Source: Sansalvadorimonas sp965243775
GTDB lineage: Bacteria > Pseudomonadota > Gammaproteobacteria > Pseudomonadales > Endozoicomonadaceae
DNA length: 64,000 bases
NCBI GenBank assembly: GCA_965243775.1
Contig: CBDEWF010000018.1
Location: 106,615 to 170,614 of the forward strand
Reading direction: 5' to 3'
Shown piece after piece: positions 35,754 through 44,505 of this stretch; positions within the stretch are counted from its first letter, which is position 1; each line of letters begins with the position of its first letter. The notes under the pieces were generated by a model. The model was not told the origin of the DNA. It was given only the letters and a program-made list of their open reading frames with translations, and ran no database searches. The translations under genes were made by a program, and so were the position numbers.

Positions 35754-36346
35754 TGATTATGACGGCTACCCGTACACTGCGAAAAATCCCCCAGGCCGCA
35801 GCACTGGAGATTGCTGAACGCTATGAGGTCGACAAGGAACTGTGTAAACAGATTAACCCGGAGTTGTCGCCTTCGGAGCTAATCTGCAAATGGTTCAAGG
35901 CTGGCCAGTTTAATGAAGTTGTCACTTTTATCTGTCATGCCCTTCCAGCCCGGGAAGCGGTCTGGTGGGGCATTCTTTGCCTGCAGCTGGTTACTGATGA
36001 AGCTGACAATGCCCTTCCCATCGAGCAGCAGCAGGCTCTGGATGCTGCCGAAAAGTGGGTACGGGAACCGACAGAAGCCAACCGTCGTTCAGCAGAAGCC
36101 AGGGCGAAACGGGCGGAACTGGACAATGCGGCCGGCTGGCTGGCCCAGTCAGCTTTCTGGAGTGGTGGCAGCATCACTCCTATTGAGGCCCCGGCCAGTC
36201 CGGTTCCACCCTACCTCTACTCCCATGCGGTTGCTGGAGCTATCTGCCTGGCTGCAGTTCTTCCTGATGGGGGAAAAGTGAAAGACAACTATAAACGTAT
36301 GATTGCCATTGGTCTGGATATTGCTGATGGCGGCAATGGTCGCTGA
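35753..36346 (+). CDS. DUF6931-like protein between vgrG and PAAR
   Basis: Unknown 197-residue protein, resembling a family (I believe DUF6931) found beside VgrG genes. It looks helical, soluble and Ala-rich, with KWFKAGQFNEVVTFICHALP and ALPAREAVWWGILCLQLV as its most distinctive segments. There is no signal peptide. The start overlaps the vgrG stop (TGATG), which suggests a dosage-coupled partner. An adaptor or loading role for an effector on the spike is a reasonable guess, not shown. Confidence 0.75.
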   Translation: MIMTATRTLRKIPQAAALEIAERYEVDKELCKQINPELSPSELICKWFKAGQFNEVVTFICHALPAREAVWWGILCLQLVTDEADNALPIEQQQALDAAEKWVREPTEANRRSAEARAKRAELDNAAGWLAQSAFWSGGSITPIEAPASPVPPYLYSHAVAGAICLAAVLPDGGKVKDNYKRMIAIGLDIADGGNGR

Positions 36347-36418
36347 CTTGCTCCGGGGTAACGTCTGAGACACTGGTACTGAATCTATTTTGGAAATAAA
36401 GCGGTATATGGAGGTGTT

Positions 36419-36715
36419 ATGAGACCAGCATCACGTGCGACAGACATGCATGTCTGTCCGATGCAGACACCGGCAGTGGTTCCGATTCCACATGTGGGCG
36501 GACCTTTGCTGCCACTGCCGTCTACTGTACTGATTGGCAATCTGCCGGCGGCAACCATGGGGCAGCCCTGTGTCTGTGTTGGACCGCCAGACAGTGTGAT
36601 TATGGGCAGCATGACTGTCTTGATAAATAACAAACCTGCAGTGCGCATGGGCGACCCTACAGCTCATGGAGGCACGGTTGTAATGGGGTGGCCAACAGTT
36701 TTAATTGGAGGCTGA
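36419..36715 (+). CDS. PAAR-domain spike-tip protein
   Basis: Sharpens the VgrG spike and can carry effectors. The 98-residue protein is a single PAAR domain (DUF4150-like): HVCPMQTPAVVPIPHVGG, GNLPAATMGQPCVCVGPPD, then INNKPAVRMGDPTAHGG. His and Cys residues for the tip metal are present. There is no toxin extension. GAGGTG precedes ATG 36419. It is followed 32 bp later by a large candidate effector gene, a common PAAR-effector arrangement. Confidence 0.92.
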   Translation: MRPASRATDMHVCPMQTPAVVPIPHVGGPLLPLPSTVLIGNLPAATMGQPCVCVGPPDSVIMGSMTVLINNKPAVRMGDPTAHGGTVVMGWPTVLIGG

Positions 36716-36747
36716 CAAACAGGAATATTGCTGTTTGAGTAAAATAT

Positions 36748-38818
36748 ATGCGATTTTCAGAAGTAATAAATCCGAAAAAATATCCCCAGGGGGTCATGTC
36801 GATTCCTGATACGGAATTTGAGGCCATAATATCCAAATGGGCTCATGAGATGGGCAAACGCTGCGGTTACAAAAAGCAGACACGGATGGAGCATTGGCAG
36901 GAGGCGATAGACGCTGTTTATACTGCGCTGGAGCATAAACTGCAGACAGTCGATACCCAGACCATTCAATCCCACAAGAAGTGGGAAATAATGATGCTGG
37001 CAGCCAAGACCCACTTTCCAGAGCATATTGGGTTGTATCACCCTACGCTGGTAGAGCAGCAGCGTACTCGCCAGCTGGTAGAAAACAGCAAGGTCACCCG
37101 CCATCTCCAGAACAAGGCAGAACTGCTGAAGTTTCTCAAGGAAGACAAAGAACTTGGGGTAAAGACCATTACTGATCTGGCTGTTTCCCGCCTGCAGTGT
37201 GAGGTGCTGGCCACTTCCGCAGAAATTCTTACCAACAGGTATAAGAGTGGTCTGGCAAAAAAGCCTACCCGTTTTGCAGATGCAGAAGCTGAAGCATCAT
37301 ATGAAACGGAAAAAGGAGCAGGGGGGAGGTGTCGCTTCAGCTTCCGTCCTGGCTTCCGCCAGCGCGGGTGTTCAGGCAGGTTATGATTCAGGCATGGTCG
37401 ATCTTGGGCATGGCTGGAAGAACCGGCTGTCTGCCTCAGTGGCTGCTTCTGCTTCTGCTGAAAGCTACGTTGATGCCGGTGCCAGACTGGACGACTTGAG
37501 TATATCAGCCAATGCCGGTCTGGGTGCTGAGACCCAGGTTTCTGCCAATATTGATTATGTAGCTGAGCACAGCTGTAAGGTTAAGGTAGGCTATCTTCGT
37601 CGTCTTCTGGGGCCACAGTTCAAAACCTTTGAAGGCCGGCTTGGAGGCAGTGTTTCGGCCCGGGCTGGAGTCAGTGCCAGTGCCTCGGCCATGTCTTCAC
37701 TGATGCCGGGAGATCTGAACCCTCAGGATATTGCAGGTGATCCAACCTTTACTTTTGCAGATGCTGGCGCAGAGGCCGAAGTAGAGCTGGCTATACGGTT
37801 GCAGGGTAATATGGGTTGTACTGTTGCTCAATCCCTGGATATTGATGTCAGTGGTGATATTTTTGCCGGTGCGGCAGCCAGTGGTGGTTGCAAGTTCCTG
37901 ATCAATGAGCAGGAAGTGGGTATGGAGATCGGCGGCAAGGCCATGGCAGGCTTTGAAGTTGGCAGTGACCAGAAGTTTTCTCTTAGACATCCGTCAAGAA
38001 ATGTCAGCATTTTCAGTATTAAGTTCAGGGAGAGTTTTTCTGCTGGTATTGGTGTTGAAGGTTCTGTGGCAGTGAAAGCATCGCTGGATCAGTGTTACTT
38101 TGATACCTCGGCGGGAGCTACGGTTGGTGTTGGTTCCAGTATCAGCACCACAACGGTTATTTCACCGCGGGGCGTACTGCTGGTCGGTTATGACCTGCTT
38201 GCTGTCCCCACCGTTATGGCCATCGGTCACTTTATGGCCAAACATAATAATGGCCCCCATACCCAACGCATGACCAAACTGTGTGACTACCTCAACAAGC
38301 AGGCATCCAAGGGAGAGATCAATCAGGTTTATCTGGATAATATGACACGCATCAATGCCTGCCTGGCGGCTTTGCAGATGGATGCAGAACGGATATACAA
38401 AATGGAGTGCCGGGCTGCCGGTTTCCAGGGGTATACCGAGATGAGCCAACAGGAGGTGGCATCGGGTGTGAAGGGAACTTCCCAGTCCAGATATCACGAA
38501 TACACAACGGAAACTCTAAAGACCAAGCCGCTGGCAAGGGTATTTGGTTCCGAGGCTGAAGCGGGTGATCCCAAGATCCAGTTCCTGAACCCCATTGGAG
38601 ATGGCATGAGGGGGCAGACGATAACCCAGGAATTTATCATCAGCCAGCGGCAGGTGAAGGGGGACAAGCTTGGCAGCATTATTGCCACCGATAAGCAGGA
38701 GCTGAACCAGGTGGTTAAAGCCTATGAACAGGCGAAAACTTCAGGGAGTGGGGAATGTGTAGCCTATCGGGTTCTGCGCCAGGATATGCTGGAAGGTAAG
38801 AAGATCAGCTATAGCTAG
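36748..38818 (+). pseudogene. Candidate T6SS effector, split by a frameshift in a G6 run
   Basis: Two frames join into one gene. Residues 1-195 come from ATG 36748 (helical, Lys/Arg-rich, ending EAEASYETEKGAG). The rest is in the next frame to TAG 38818. Removing one G from GGGGGG at 37321-37326 restores a 690-codon frame through AGGGVASASVLASASAGVQA. The middle is rich in Ala, Ser and Gly with repeated beta-like stretches (LSASVAASASAESYVDAG; GSVSARAGVSASASAMSS), and a helical region follows. No catalytic motif is recognised. The position after vgrG and PAAR marks it as a likely cargo effector. No obvious immunity gene follows. The short frame alone ends at 37386. Confidence 0.72.
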
Positions 38819-38904
38819 CCTGTTTGATGAGATAGTGAAAGTGGCAATGCTGACCGGAAAGGCCAGTGTTGCCATATATTTTTGAAGCTATGAACTCCAG
38901 ATTC

Positions 38905-39041
38905 GGCTGTGTTAGCAGTACATGTTGGTGTTTTTCTGAATCCAGCGTGAAGCCTTGCTTTTCATGAAATTATAATAATCAATGGAACCCGCGCCACTAC
39001 AGGGCTTTGAAAGTTTACCAACATCTATTGTGAACACAGCC
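38905..39041. mobile_element. MITE-like element, 137 bp, with 7-bp target duplication
   Basis: Imperfect terminal inverted repeats, 21 of 25 positions matching, begin GGCTGTGTT at both ends. The element is bracketed by CAGATTC at 38898-38904 and 39042-39048. It has no coding capacity. Its right end shares GTGTTCACAAT with the MITE at 6734, but the target duplication differs. Confidence 0.65.
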
Positions 39042-39085
39042 CAGATTCTATTTATATATTCCGGAGTATATTTTTATCTAATCAA

Positions 39086-39452
39086 TTAGCGGGTTTCTTT
39101 ATTGATCTTTCCGTTTTTGTGCACTGTATAAGTCACATGCAAGCCGAAGTTTTTACCCGGTGTCTGTATTTTGGTTCTGCCTTTTTTATTGACTGTAATG
39201 CAGTTAAGAGAACCCCGCGTATTGCCTTTAGCTGCCTTGATTGTAACGAAATCCTGCCCGGTGACCTCTAGCCACCCTTTAGCCATGTTCTCAGCATAAC
39301 TGGACCCAGATTTCAGTTTTTTCCACCTTCGCATGAGACCAGTTCCAGTTGCCTGGGGTATCTTCCTGAATCAGGAGAGGGTTTAATAATATGAGCCATG
39401 CAGCGACCAAGCTTCTCAGCTGTGCACTTTTTAAACTGTACTCTTGTGGCAT
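39086..39452 (-). pseudogene. Small unknown protein, probably frameshifted in an A6 run
   Basis: As read, ATG 39334 opens an 82-codon frame ending HKNGKINKETR. A better protein appears if one A is removed from the six-base run near 39319-39325 (reverse strand). ATG 39452 then gives MPQEYSLKSAQLRSLVAAWL with a hydrophobic signal-like core, continuing through SHAKVEKLKSGSSYAENM to the same end (121 residues). The product would be small, exported and basic. No family is recognised. Its place near a candidate effector raises the idea of an immunity protein, with no direct support. Confidence 0.35.
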
Positions 39453-39685
39453 TGTATAGCAACTACCTTATTCTCAAGATCCTCAATGAACTCAGATCCT
39501 TTGACTTGTAATGCAGCCTGAAAGCTATCATTTTTTACGTTCTCTGGGTCAATAAAATAAAAACAGCAGTTATCAATTTTATCAATCTTTCTTAATGATG
39601 TGAAAATTTTATGGGAATCGCTCGTGCAGCATATATGAATTCGACTCTGTACTTTTGGGGGCTCCCACTTTGCATCAGCTTTCAA
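39431..39685 (-). CDS. Small hypothetical protein
   Basis: An 84-codon frame, MKADAKWEPPKVQSRIHICC to KVVAIQCHKSTV, in AT-rich DNA. No motif, signal peptide or convincing ribosome-binding site is seen. It may be a remnant of a longer gene, since palindromic DNA lies immediately upstream. It is listed because no other gene explains the stretch. Confidence 0.3.
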   Translation of the reverse strand: MKADAKWEPPKVQSRIHICCTSDSHKIFTSLRKIDKIDNCCFYFIDPENVKNDSFQAALQVKGSEFIEDLENKVVAIQCHKSTV

Positions 39686-39710
39686 TAGTAATTTAATCTC
39701 TGAGGGTCTA

Positions 39711-39835
39711 ATTCCCCGCAGCTTGCTGCGCTTCCACGACGAAGTCGTGGTAAAAGATAAGACCCAAGAACAATACCCCGCTTTCGCGTAGCGAAAGTTC
39801 GAGCGAAGCGAGAAGGGCTTGCCCCGGGGTTATTT
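39711..39835. repeat. Cluster of short palindromes, REP-like or mobile-element end
   Basis: Three perfect hairpins lie in a row: CGCAGC/GCTGCG (39717-39730), CCACGAC/GTCGTGG (39734-39750) and CTTTCGC/GCGAAAG (39781-39797). CCCCG/CGGGG arms then enclose the last part. The GC-rich arms contrast with the AT-rich surroundings. It resembles REP elements or the structured end of an IS200/IS605-like element. Confidence 0.5.
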
Positions 39836-39921
39836 ATTTGAGAGTAAGAATGTAGAAGGAATGATTGCAATATCAGGATATGTTAGATCTTTGTAGAAGT
39901 TGTTCGTAATTATTGAAGGAG

Positions 39922-42900
39922 TTACTTGAGCCTTAGGCTGGCTTCCAGTGTAGTGATCATTCTTAGCGCACCTATAAATCCATAATTTAAGGGGAAGTTA
40001 TTTATGTCATCATCTTCAACGAAATGAGTTGCCCTGCATACAGGACAATTGATTTCTTTACCTTTTTTTAATATTTTTAGGCAGTAACGACAATATGAAT
40101 GGAGGCATGGCAGGGAAGCTGGTCTTTTGTCTATATAAATGCCATTTTCATCTTTGATTTTACTCATCTCTGTTTGGAATTTTTCAAGGCAGATGCTACA
40201 TATTGTTGCTAAATTTTCAGCAGTGTTCGAGTTTTCTGTATTGTCAGAAAGTAATTTAGACATATCATGCTTGACTTTTATCCTATTACTTCTTTTCGAA
40301 TTTTCCTGGTGTTTATCTTCTGACGGTAGCAAGTGAGTTGGAGGTGTTACGTCATTCGCAGCACATGTTATATGAGAAGATTTCTCCTTTAGTTCTGGAG
40401 CTGGTGCTATCTCTGTTTCTATTTTTTTTACTGTCACTGTCTTTAGTTCTGCTCTTGCCTTTGTTTGCTGTTGATTTTTTTTTAACTTGATATCCTTGTC
40501 AATCTTTTCTTTAAATTGCCTGATTCTTGCTTTGTTTTTCCTAACGATTTTTTTGTCCAGAATCAAAGCTTCAGTCTTTGCTAACCATTGAGCGATGATG
40601 TCAGTGTTGTTTTTCTGTTTGATGTTATCTAAGAATACATCTACCTGAAACGTTTCATCTCCAATTTTATTAAGCAGGTAGATAAATGATTTTCTGAGCT
40701 TGTTTTTGTGTAGATGGGGCTCATTGTTAAGCCAGGAAGAGAGAAGCACTATAGAGTTGTGAATTATCCCTGTAAGGTCTTCATCTGGAATAATGGATAG
40801 AACTGATTTCTGACAGGGTTCTTCAAGGTAAGGAGCGACAAGAAATAGTCCAGTATTATATTCAAGGTTGCCTTTTGCAGCTATGTTCAGCCACTTAGTA
40901 TCACGTTTTTCTTCAAGCTGCTGTGTGAGTAAAATTGCAGCTTTCAGTAAATTTCCAGGGTTGGTGTAATTAACAAGATATAAACCAATAAGCTTCTGGT
41001 TGGCTTGATTATCATTGGGTTGTTCTGAAATCAGGGCGTTGCCAATAAATAAGTTGTCACGATCATCATCGCTTTCTGGTAGAGGTATCCATGGTATAAT
41101 CTTTCTTAGTCGTACCCTGTTAGCATCCGTTACCTCCTCCCCATCTTTGTCTTTCTTGATAATTCTTTTAAAATGGATAATAGCTTCTCTTTTCCGCTTT
41201 TCCAGAATAGCCTTGATTTCCTCCTGTTTGGCTTGTTCATCTTGGTTTTGAATCTGTTTTCTTTTCTTTTTCTTTTTTTCTGCAGGTAGTGGATTATACA
41301 TATCAATTAATGTGAGGTAATCTTTAGACGGGTCAATAAAGTGGTCATCGTTCAATCCCAGTTCTCTGAATGTCTCAGCTAGAGGCTCAGGGGATACAGA
41401 TTCTGCCGGTATACCTGGCAGTTCCTGATTGCGGTTCCACAATTTCATTTGCCAAGGTGGAACTGCTAACTTCATATTCGTCATTATCTCGTTAATCAGG
41501 AGGCCTGCCTGTGTAAAGCCTGCTTCAGCAATATGAACCAGTGGGGTTAAAGCTCTGATTGTTGACTGTTGTGGTTTGCTCTGTAGGTTTCTGCTGACTT
41601 GTGCGACGGCTTCCAAAACACGAATTATTTCATTGACTTCCGGATAGTCAAAGGACTTTTCTCTTGCTGGTTCAAATAGTTGGTTTACTTCAATTTCACT
41701 TTTTACCGTAGTGTAAAGAGTAGCGAGTATTACTTTTGTGAGGGCTACACCGTACTTCAGAGTACCTGATGTCAGCATGAGCGTGCCTTCCTTAGGTATT
41801 GAATTCCCGTTTCTTTTTCTAAATAGAATGGGATGAATATTCTCCCAGGTGAGGGGGGTCAGCAATAAGGCAAGATTGGCATAGTTCCATAAAACTTCAT
41901 GGTTATGTTGCTGTAATAGGCTCTTTCGGTTCAGTTGCACGAGAGTTGAAATGATTTCAAAATAATCATGATTATCGAAAACAATAAATGGAGAACAGAT
42001 AGTTATAGGTGCTGGTCCAGAGGCCAGGTTTTCTTTAGTGGCATCAGGTGTACAGGTACCGTTTATTCGGCTTTTTCCGAGTGTATTTAAAAGGCGGCGA
42101 GTTAATATGCTTAGGTTTGCAGGGCTTATATCGTACGAAAATAGTTTATGCAATTGATCTTTGATTTTTTTTTGAATGCTTTTGCTCGGTGTTGATTTTG
42201 ATAATTCTTTGATAGATTCTTCGACTGTTATTAAATCTGATTCAATGTTTTCATCATTAATCATTATTATTTTGGGTGGTGTAAGCTTGTTTACTTTATT
42301 AGGACTGTGTTTTTTTGTTTTGTCTGAAACTTGAGTATGTATAGCTTTGAGGTAGTCCATATGGTTTTGTTTATTACGTTCATGGGTTTCCACTATTTTT
42401 CCTAGCTTTATTCTATAGCGGTGAACTTTTTCAAAAATTGGTGATAGCATATTAAGACCAGATTCGATACTAAACTCATCGTATAGAATGCCAGCTTCCT
42501 CTACTCCTGATGTGGCTGCTGCATCCAACATTCTAATAAATGAAGCGCTATACTCTTGCTTAAATATTGTAATTTTTCCATTTTTATCATAATTAAATGG
42601 TTTATTTTTTATTTCTTGACTCATTTGTCCAATGTATTTGAAAGCCGGTACTGCTACTTGAATATGACCTATACGAACTATTTCTTCAAATTCATTAATT
42701 GCATTTTTTATATCTTCTCCTAAAAAATGCAATCTAATAATACCAAATTTGCTTACTAATTTGTGGGTAAGAAATAGGGATCTTTTTTGATGGACAGAAT
42801 AAAGACATTCTAAATCATAATTTCGAAAGACTGGTGATAGAGTTGACATATAATGTCTTATCTCTACATCAAGAAGTTCAAGAAATGTATATAAATGATG

Positions 42901-43476
42901 GTGTTCTGGTATTAGTTTGAAAGGGTTTATAAATTTTGGTATCCAATCTAATATCTCCTTGTCTTCCTCTGGAAGGTCCAGCATAAAAGTCAGAACCCAG
43001 CTATCCAAAGGGAGAATATGTAAAGCCACCCATAAACTAAAATGTATCGCTTTAGGGGTCTTATAAGACATTTTCTTCATGATTTTATATGTTTTATCAA
43101 GCTGAGCCTTAACAAAAATTTTGTCTTCATGGCTTGATATCAATAGTGGGGTAGCCAGAATCCCTTGGTTGTATGGTGCCGATGCCTCTGGAATTTGTAG
43201 CTCTCCAATGGAGTTGGCCTCATTAACCCGGTAGGGGCCAAGTGACTGAATCAGCTCAACAAGCTGCATAATCAGTCTTTCATCCTCAACCTGCCCTTCA
43301 TCGGATTTTTCTATCGGGGCCATCTCAACTGGTTGAGAGGCTTGGAGGCAGGTACACACCTCTTGCTTACATTGAGGGCAAAAGGCCTCGGCGGCTTCAA
43401 TGCTTACCAAGAGTAACAGTAAGCTTATGTTTATTAACCACTCTTTCCTGAAGGTTATTCTTCTAGCTATTTTCAT
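39922..43476 (-). CDS. Large secreted protein with C-terminal C3HC4 RING finger, candidate E3 ubiquitin ligase
   Basis: About 1184 residues from ATG 43476; TTG 43494 is an alternative. The start MKIARRITFRKEWLINISLL continues into a hydrophobic core ending near EAAEAF, a signal-peptide pattern. Two Cys pairs follow (CPQC and CTC). The long middle is helical, probably a repeat scaffold, with a Lys-rich stretch near residue 770. Residues 1093-1147 hold a RING finger spaced C-x2-C-x27-C-x1-H-x2-C-x2-C-x11-C-x2-C (ends CLHSYCRYC and CPVC). RING E3 ligases recruit E2 enzymes; bacteria lack ubiquitin, so a host target is implied. The gene is visibly AT-rich against its neighbours, suggesting transfer. 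It lies between the two T6SS arms. Confidence 0.8.
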   Translation of the reverse strand: MKIARRITFRKEWLINISLLLLLVSIEAAEAFCPQCKQEVCTCLQASQPVEMAPIEKSDEGQVEDERLIMQLVELIQSLGPYRVNEANSIGELQIPEASAPYNQGILATPLLISSHEDKIFVKAQLDKTYKIMKKMSYKTPKAIHFSLWVALHILPLDSWVLTFMLDLPEEDKEILDWIPKFINPFKLIPEHHHLYTFLELLDVEIRHYMSTLSPVFRNYDLECLYSVHQKRSLFLTHKLVSKFGIIRLHFLGEDIKNAINEFEEIVRIGHIQVAVPAFKYIGQMSQEIKNKPFNYDKNGKITIFKQEYSASFIRMLDAAATSGVEEAGILYDEFSIESGLNMLSPIFEKVHRYRIKLGKIVETHERNKQNHMDYLKAIHTQVSDKTKKHSPNKVNKLTPPKIIMINDENIESDLITVEESIKELSKSTPSKSIQKKIKDQLHKLFSYDISPANLSILTRRLLNTLGKSRINGTCTPDATKENLASGPAPITICSPFIVFDNHDYFEIISTLVQLNRKSLLQQHNHEVLWNYANLALLLTPLTWENIHPILFRKRNGNSIPKEGTLMLTSGTLKYGVALTKVILATLYTTVKSEIEVNQLFEPAREKSFDYPEVNEIIRVLEAVAQVSRNLQSKPQQSTIRALTPLVHIAEAGFTQAGLLINEIMTNMKLAVPPWQMKLWNRNQELPGIPAESVSPEPLAETFRELGLNDDHFIDPSKDYLTLIDMYNPLPAEKKKKKRKQIQNQDEQAKQEEIKAILEKRKREAIIHFKRIIKKDKDGEEVTDANRVRLRKIIPWIPLPESDDDRDNLFIGNALISEQPNDNQANQKLIGLYLVNYTNPGNLLKAAILLTQQLEEKRDTKWLNIAAKGNLEYNTGLFLVAPYLEEPCQKSVLSIIPDEDLTGIIHNSIVLLSSWLNNEPHLHKNKLRKSFIYLLNKIGDETFQVDVFLDNIKQKNNTDIIAQWLAKTEALILDKKIVRKNKARIRQFKEKIDKDIKLKKNQQQTKARAELKTVTVKKIETEIAPAPELKEKSSHITCAANDVTPPTHLLPSEDKHQENSKRSNRIKVKHDMSKLLSDNTENSNTAENLATICSICLEKFQTEMSKIKDENGIYIDKRPASLPCLHSYCRYCLKILKKGKEINCPVCRATHFVEDDDINNFPLNYGFIGALRMITTLEASLRLK

Positions 43477-43563
43477 ACCAAAGAAAATACTCAAGAAGGT
43501 AAAAATAAGAAAATAACGCCAGTGGTAATACAGAACCTTATATTAAGTCTGCAAAGTCTAGGA

Positions 43564-43605
43564 GCCTGTAGGACTTAACGCTAACCTTACTGCGAAAAAG
43601 CCGGG
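43564..43605 (-). promoter_or_regulatory. Upstream element shared with the 4841 gene (copy B)
   Basis: On the reverse strand it reads CCCGGCTTTTTCGCAGT, then GGTTAGCGTTAAGTCC and TACAGGC. It lies 87 bp before the RING-protein start and matches 4760-4800 at about nine positions in ten. TAATAT at 43548-43553 (reverse strand) could be a -10 box. Confidence 0.5.
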
Positions 43606-43641
43606 TTGGCAGATAGCTATGTGGGACGAGTCTGAGAGATA

Positions 43642-43650
43642 CCCCCCCCC
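43642..43650 (-). repeat. C9 homopolymer upstream of the RING-protein gene
   Basis: Nine C on the plus strand (G9 on the coding strand), 166 bp before ATG 43476 and just past the kinase stop. It mirrors the G9 run before the effector-like gene at 11668. Confidence 0.6.
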
Positions 43651-43663
43651 TTGGAATCATCGA

Positions 43664-44500
43664 CTAGAAGCCAAGCAGCCCAAAGCCAAAACGGTATTCC
43701 AGTTCTGCCAGGGTCAGATGTGTCGGGTTTTCCAGACAGCCACGCAGCCAGAGGCCGTTACGCCAGTAGCCAGCTCGCCAGGGCCAGGATACGGGTGGCC
43801 TGTTAAAGTCAACCTCGCCGGATTCAGCAAAGGGGTGTTGGTTGGTCCATAGGCACCATGCCAGCAGGGCGAGTCCATAACTGTCGGCCCGTGTGTCTAC
43901 TGAACTTTCTGCACAATCCGGGTGTTGCCATTCGGGTGAGAATGGCTGATCAGAGCGGGATGAGCCCAGCATTCGGGTAGATGAGTAATCAATCAACTGG
44001 GTATCACCGGTCGTTGGTTCAACAAAGATGTTATCTGGTTTGATATCACCATGCTCCCAGCCATCTTTATGCAGCCAGTCCAGAGCTCGCGCTATGTTAG
44101 AGATGACTTTTCTTTTCAGTCGGTTATCCCAGTCCGCAGCTTTACCCGAGCCTATCAGGTCCAGCAGCAGTGAGCCGGCGGCTGGTTCCATAACCAGCCA
44201 GTGTTGATCTTTCCACAGGAAATAACCCTGGCCCTGAAGCAGGCCAGGGTGCTGAACCAGCTTGAGCAGCATACCTTCCCGGCAGAACTCACCAATACGC
44301 TCACTGCTGGCACTGTCATGAAGCTTTTTCAGAACGACAGCATCACCACTGACGGTATCCCAACCCTGGTAGATGGATGCTTTTCCGGTATGCACTATCA
44401 GCATGCCACAGGCAAACCTGTCAGCAATAAGGGAGCTTTTGGCCAGCTCCCGCCGACTGTTTATGATACCGCAATAAATCGTGCCACAGTCGTGTGTCAT
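43664..44500 (-). CDS. Serine/threonine protein kinase-like protein of the T6SS locus
   Basis: Kinase fold of 278 residues without transmembrane or periplasmic extension, shorter than PpkA. The ATP-site Lys is in VVLKKL. The catalytic loop reads HGDIKPDN, so the proton-acceptor Asp, Lys and Asn are kept while the Arg of HRD is Gly. The DFG motif is DYS, with the metal Asp kept. Activity is plausible but atypical. It follows tssM by five bases. In other T6SS, PpkA phosphorylates Fha to trigger assembly, and an FHA protein is encoded in the same operon. No PppA phosphatase is seen in the window. Confidence 0.85.
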   Translation of the reverse strand: MTHDCGTIYCGIINSRRELAKSSLIADRFACGMLIVHTGKASIYQGWDTVSGDAVVLKKLHDSASSERIGEFCREGMLLKLVQHPGLLQGQGYFLWKDQHWLVMEPAAGSLLLDLIGSGKAADWDNRLKRKVISNIARALDWLHKDGWEHGDIKPDNIFVEPTTGDTQLIDYSSTRMLGSSRSDQPFSPEWQHPDCAESSVDTRADSYGLALLAWCLWTNQHPFAESGEVDFNRPPVSWPWRAGYWRNGLWLRGCLENPTHLTLAELEYRFGFGLLGF

Positions 44501-44505
44501 TAGCT

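Noticed and set aside
36748..37386. A complete separate small gene after PAAR
   Set aside because: Its last 20 residues turn into arginine-rich nonsense exactly where the next frame takes up the protein, so a frameshift in the G6 run is the better reading.
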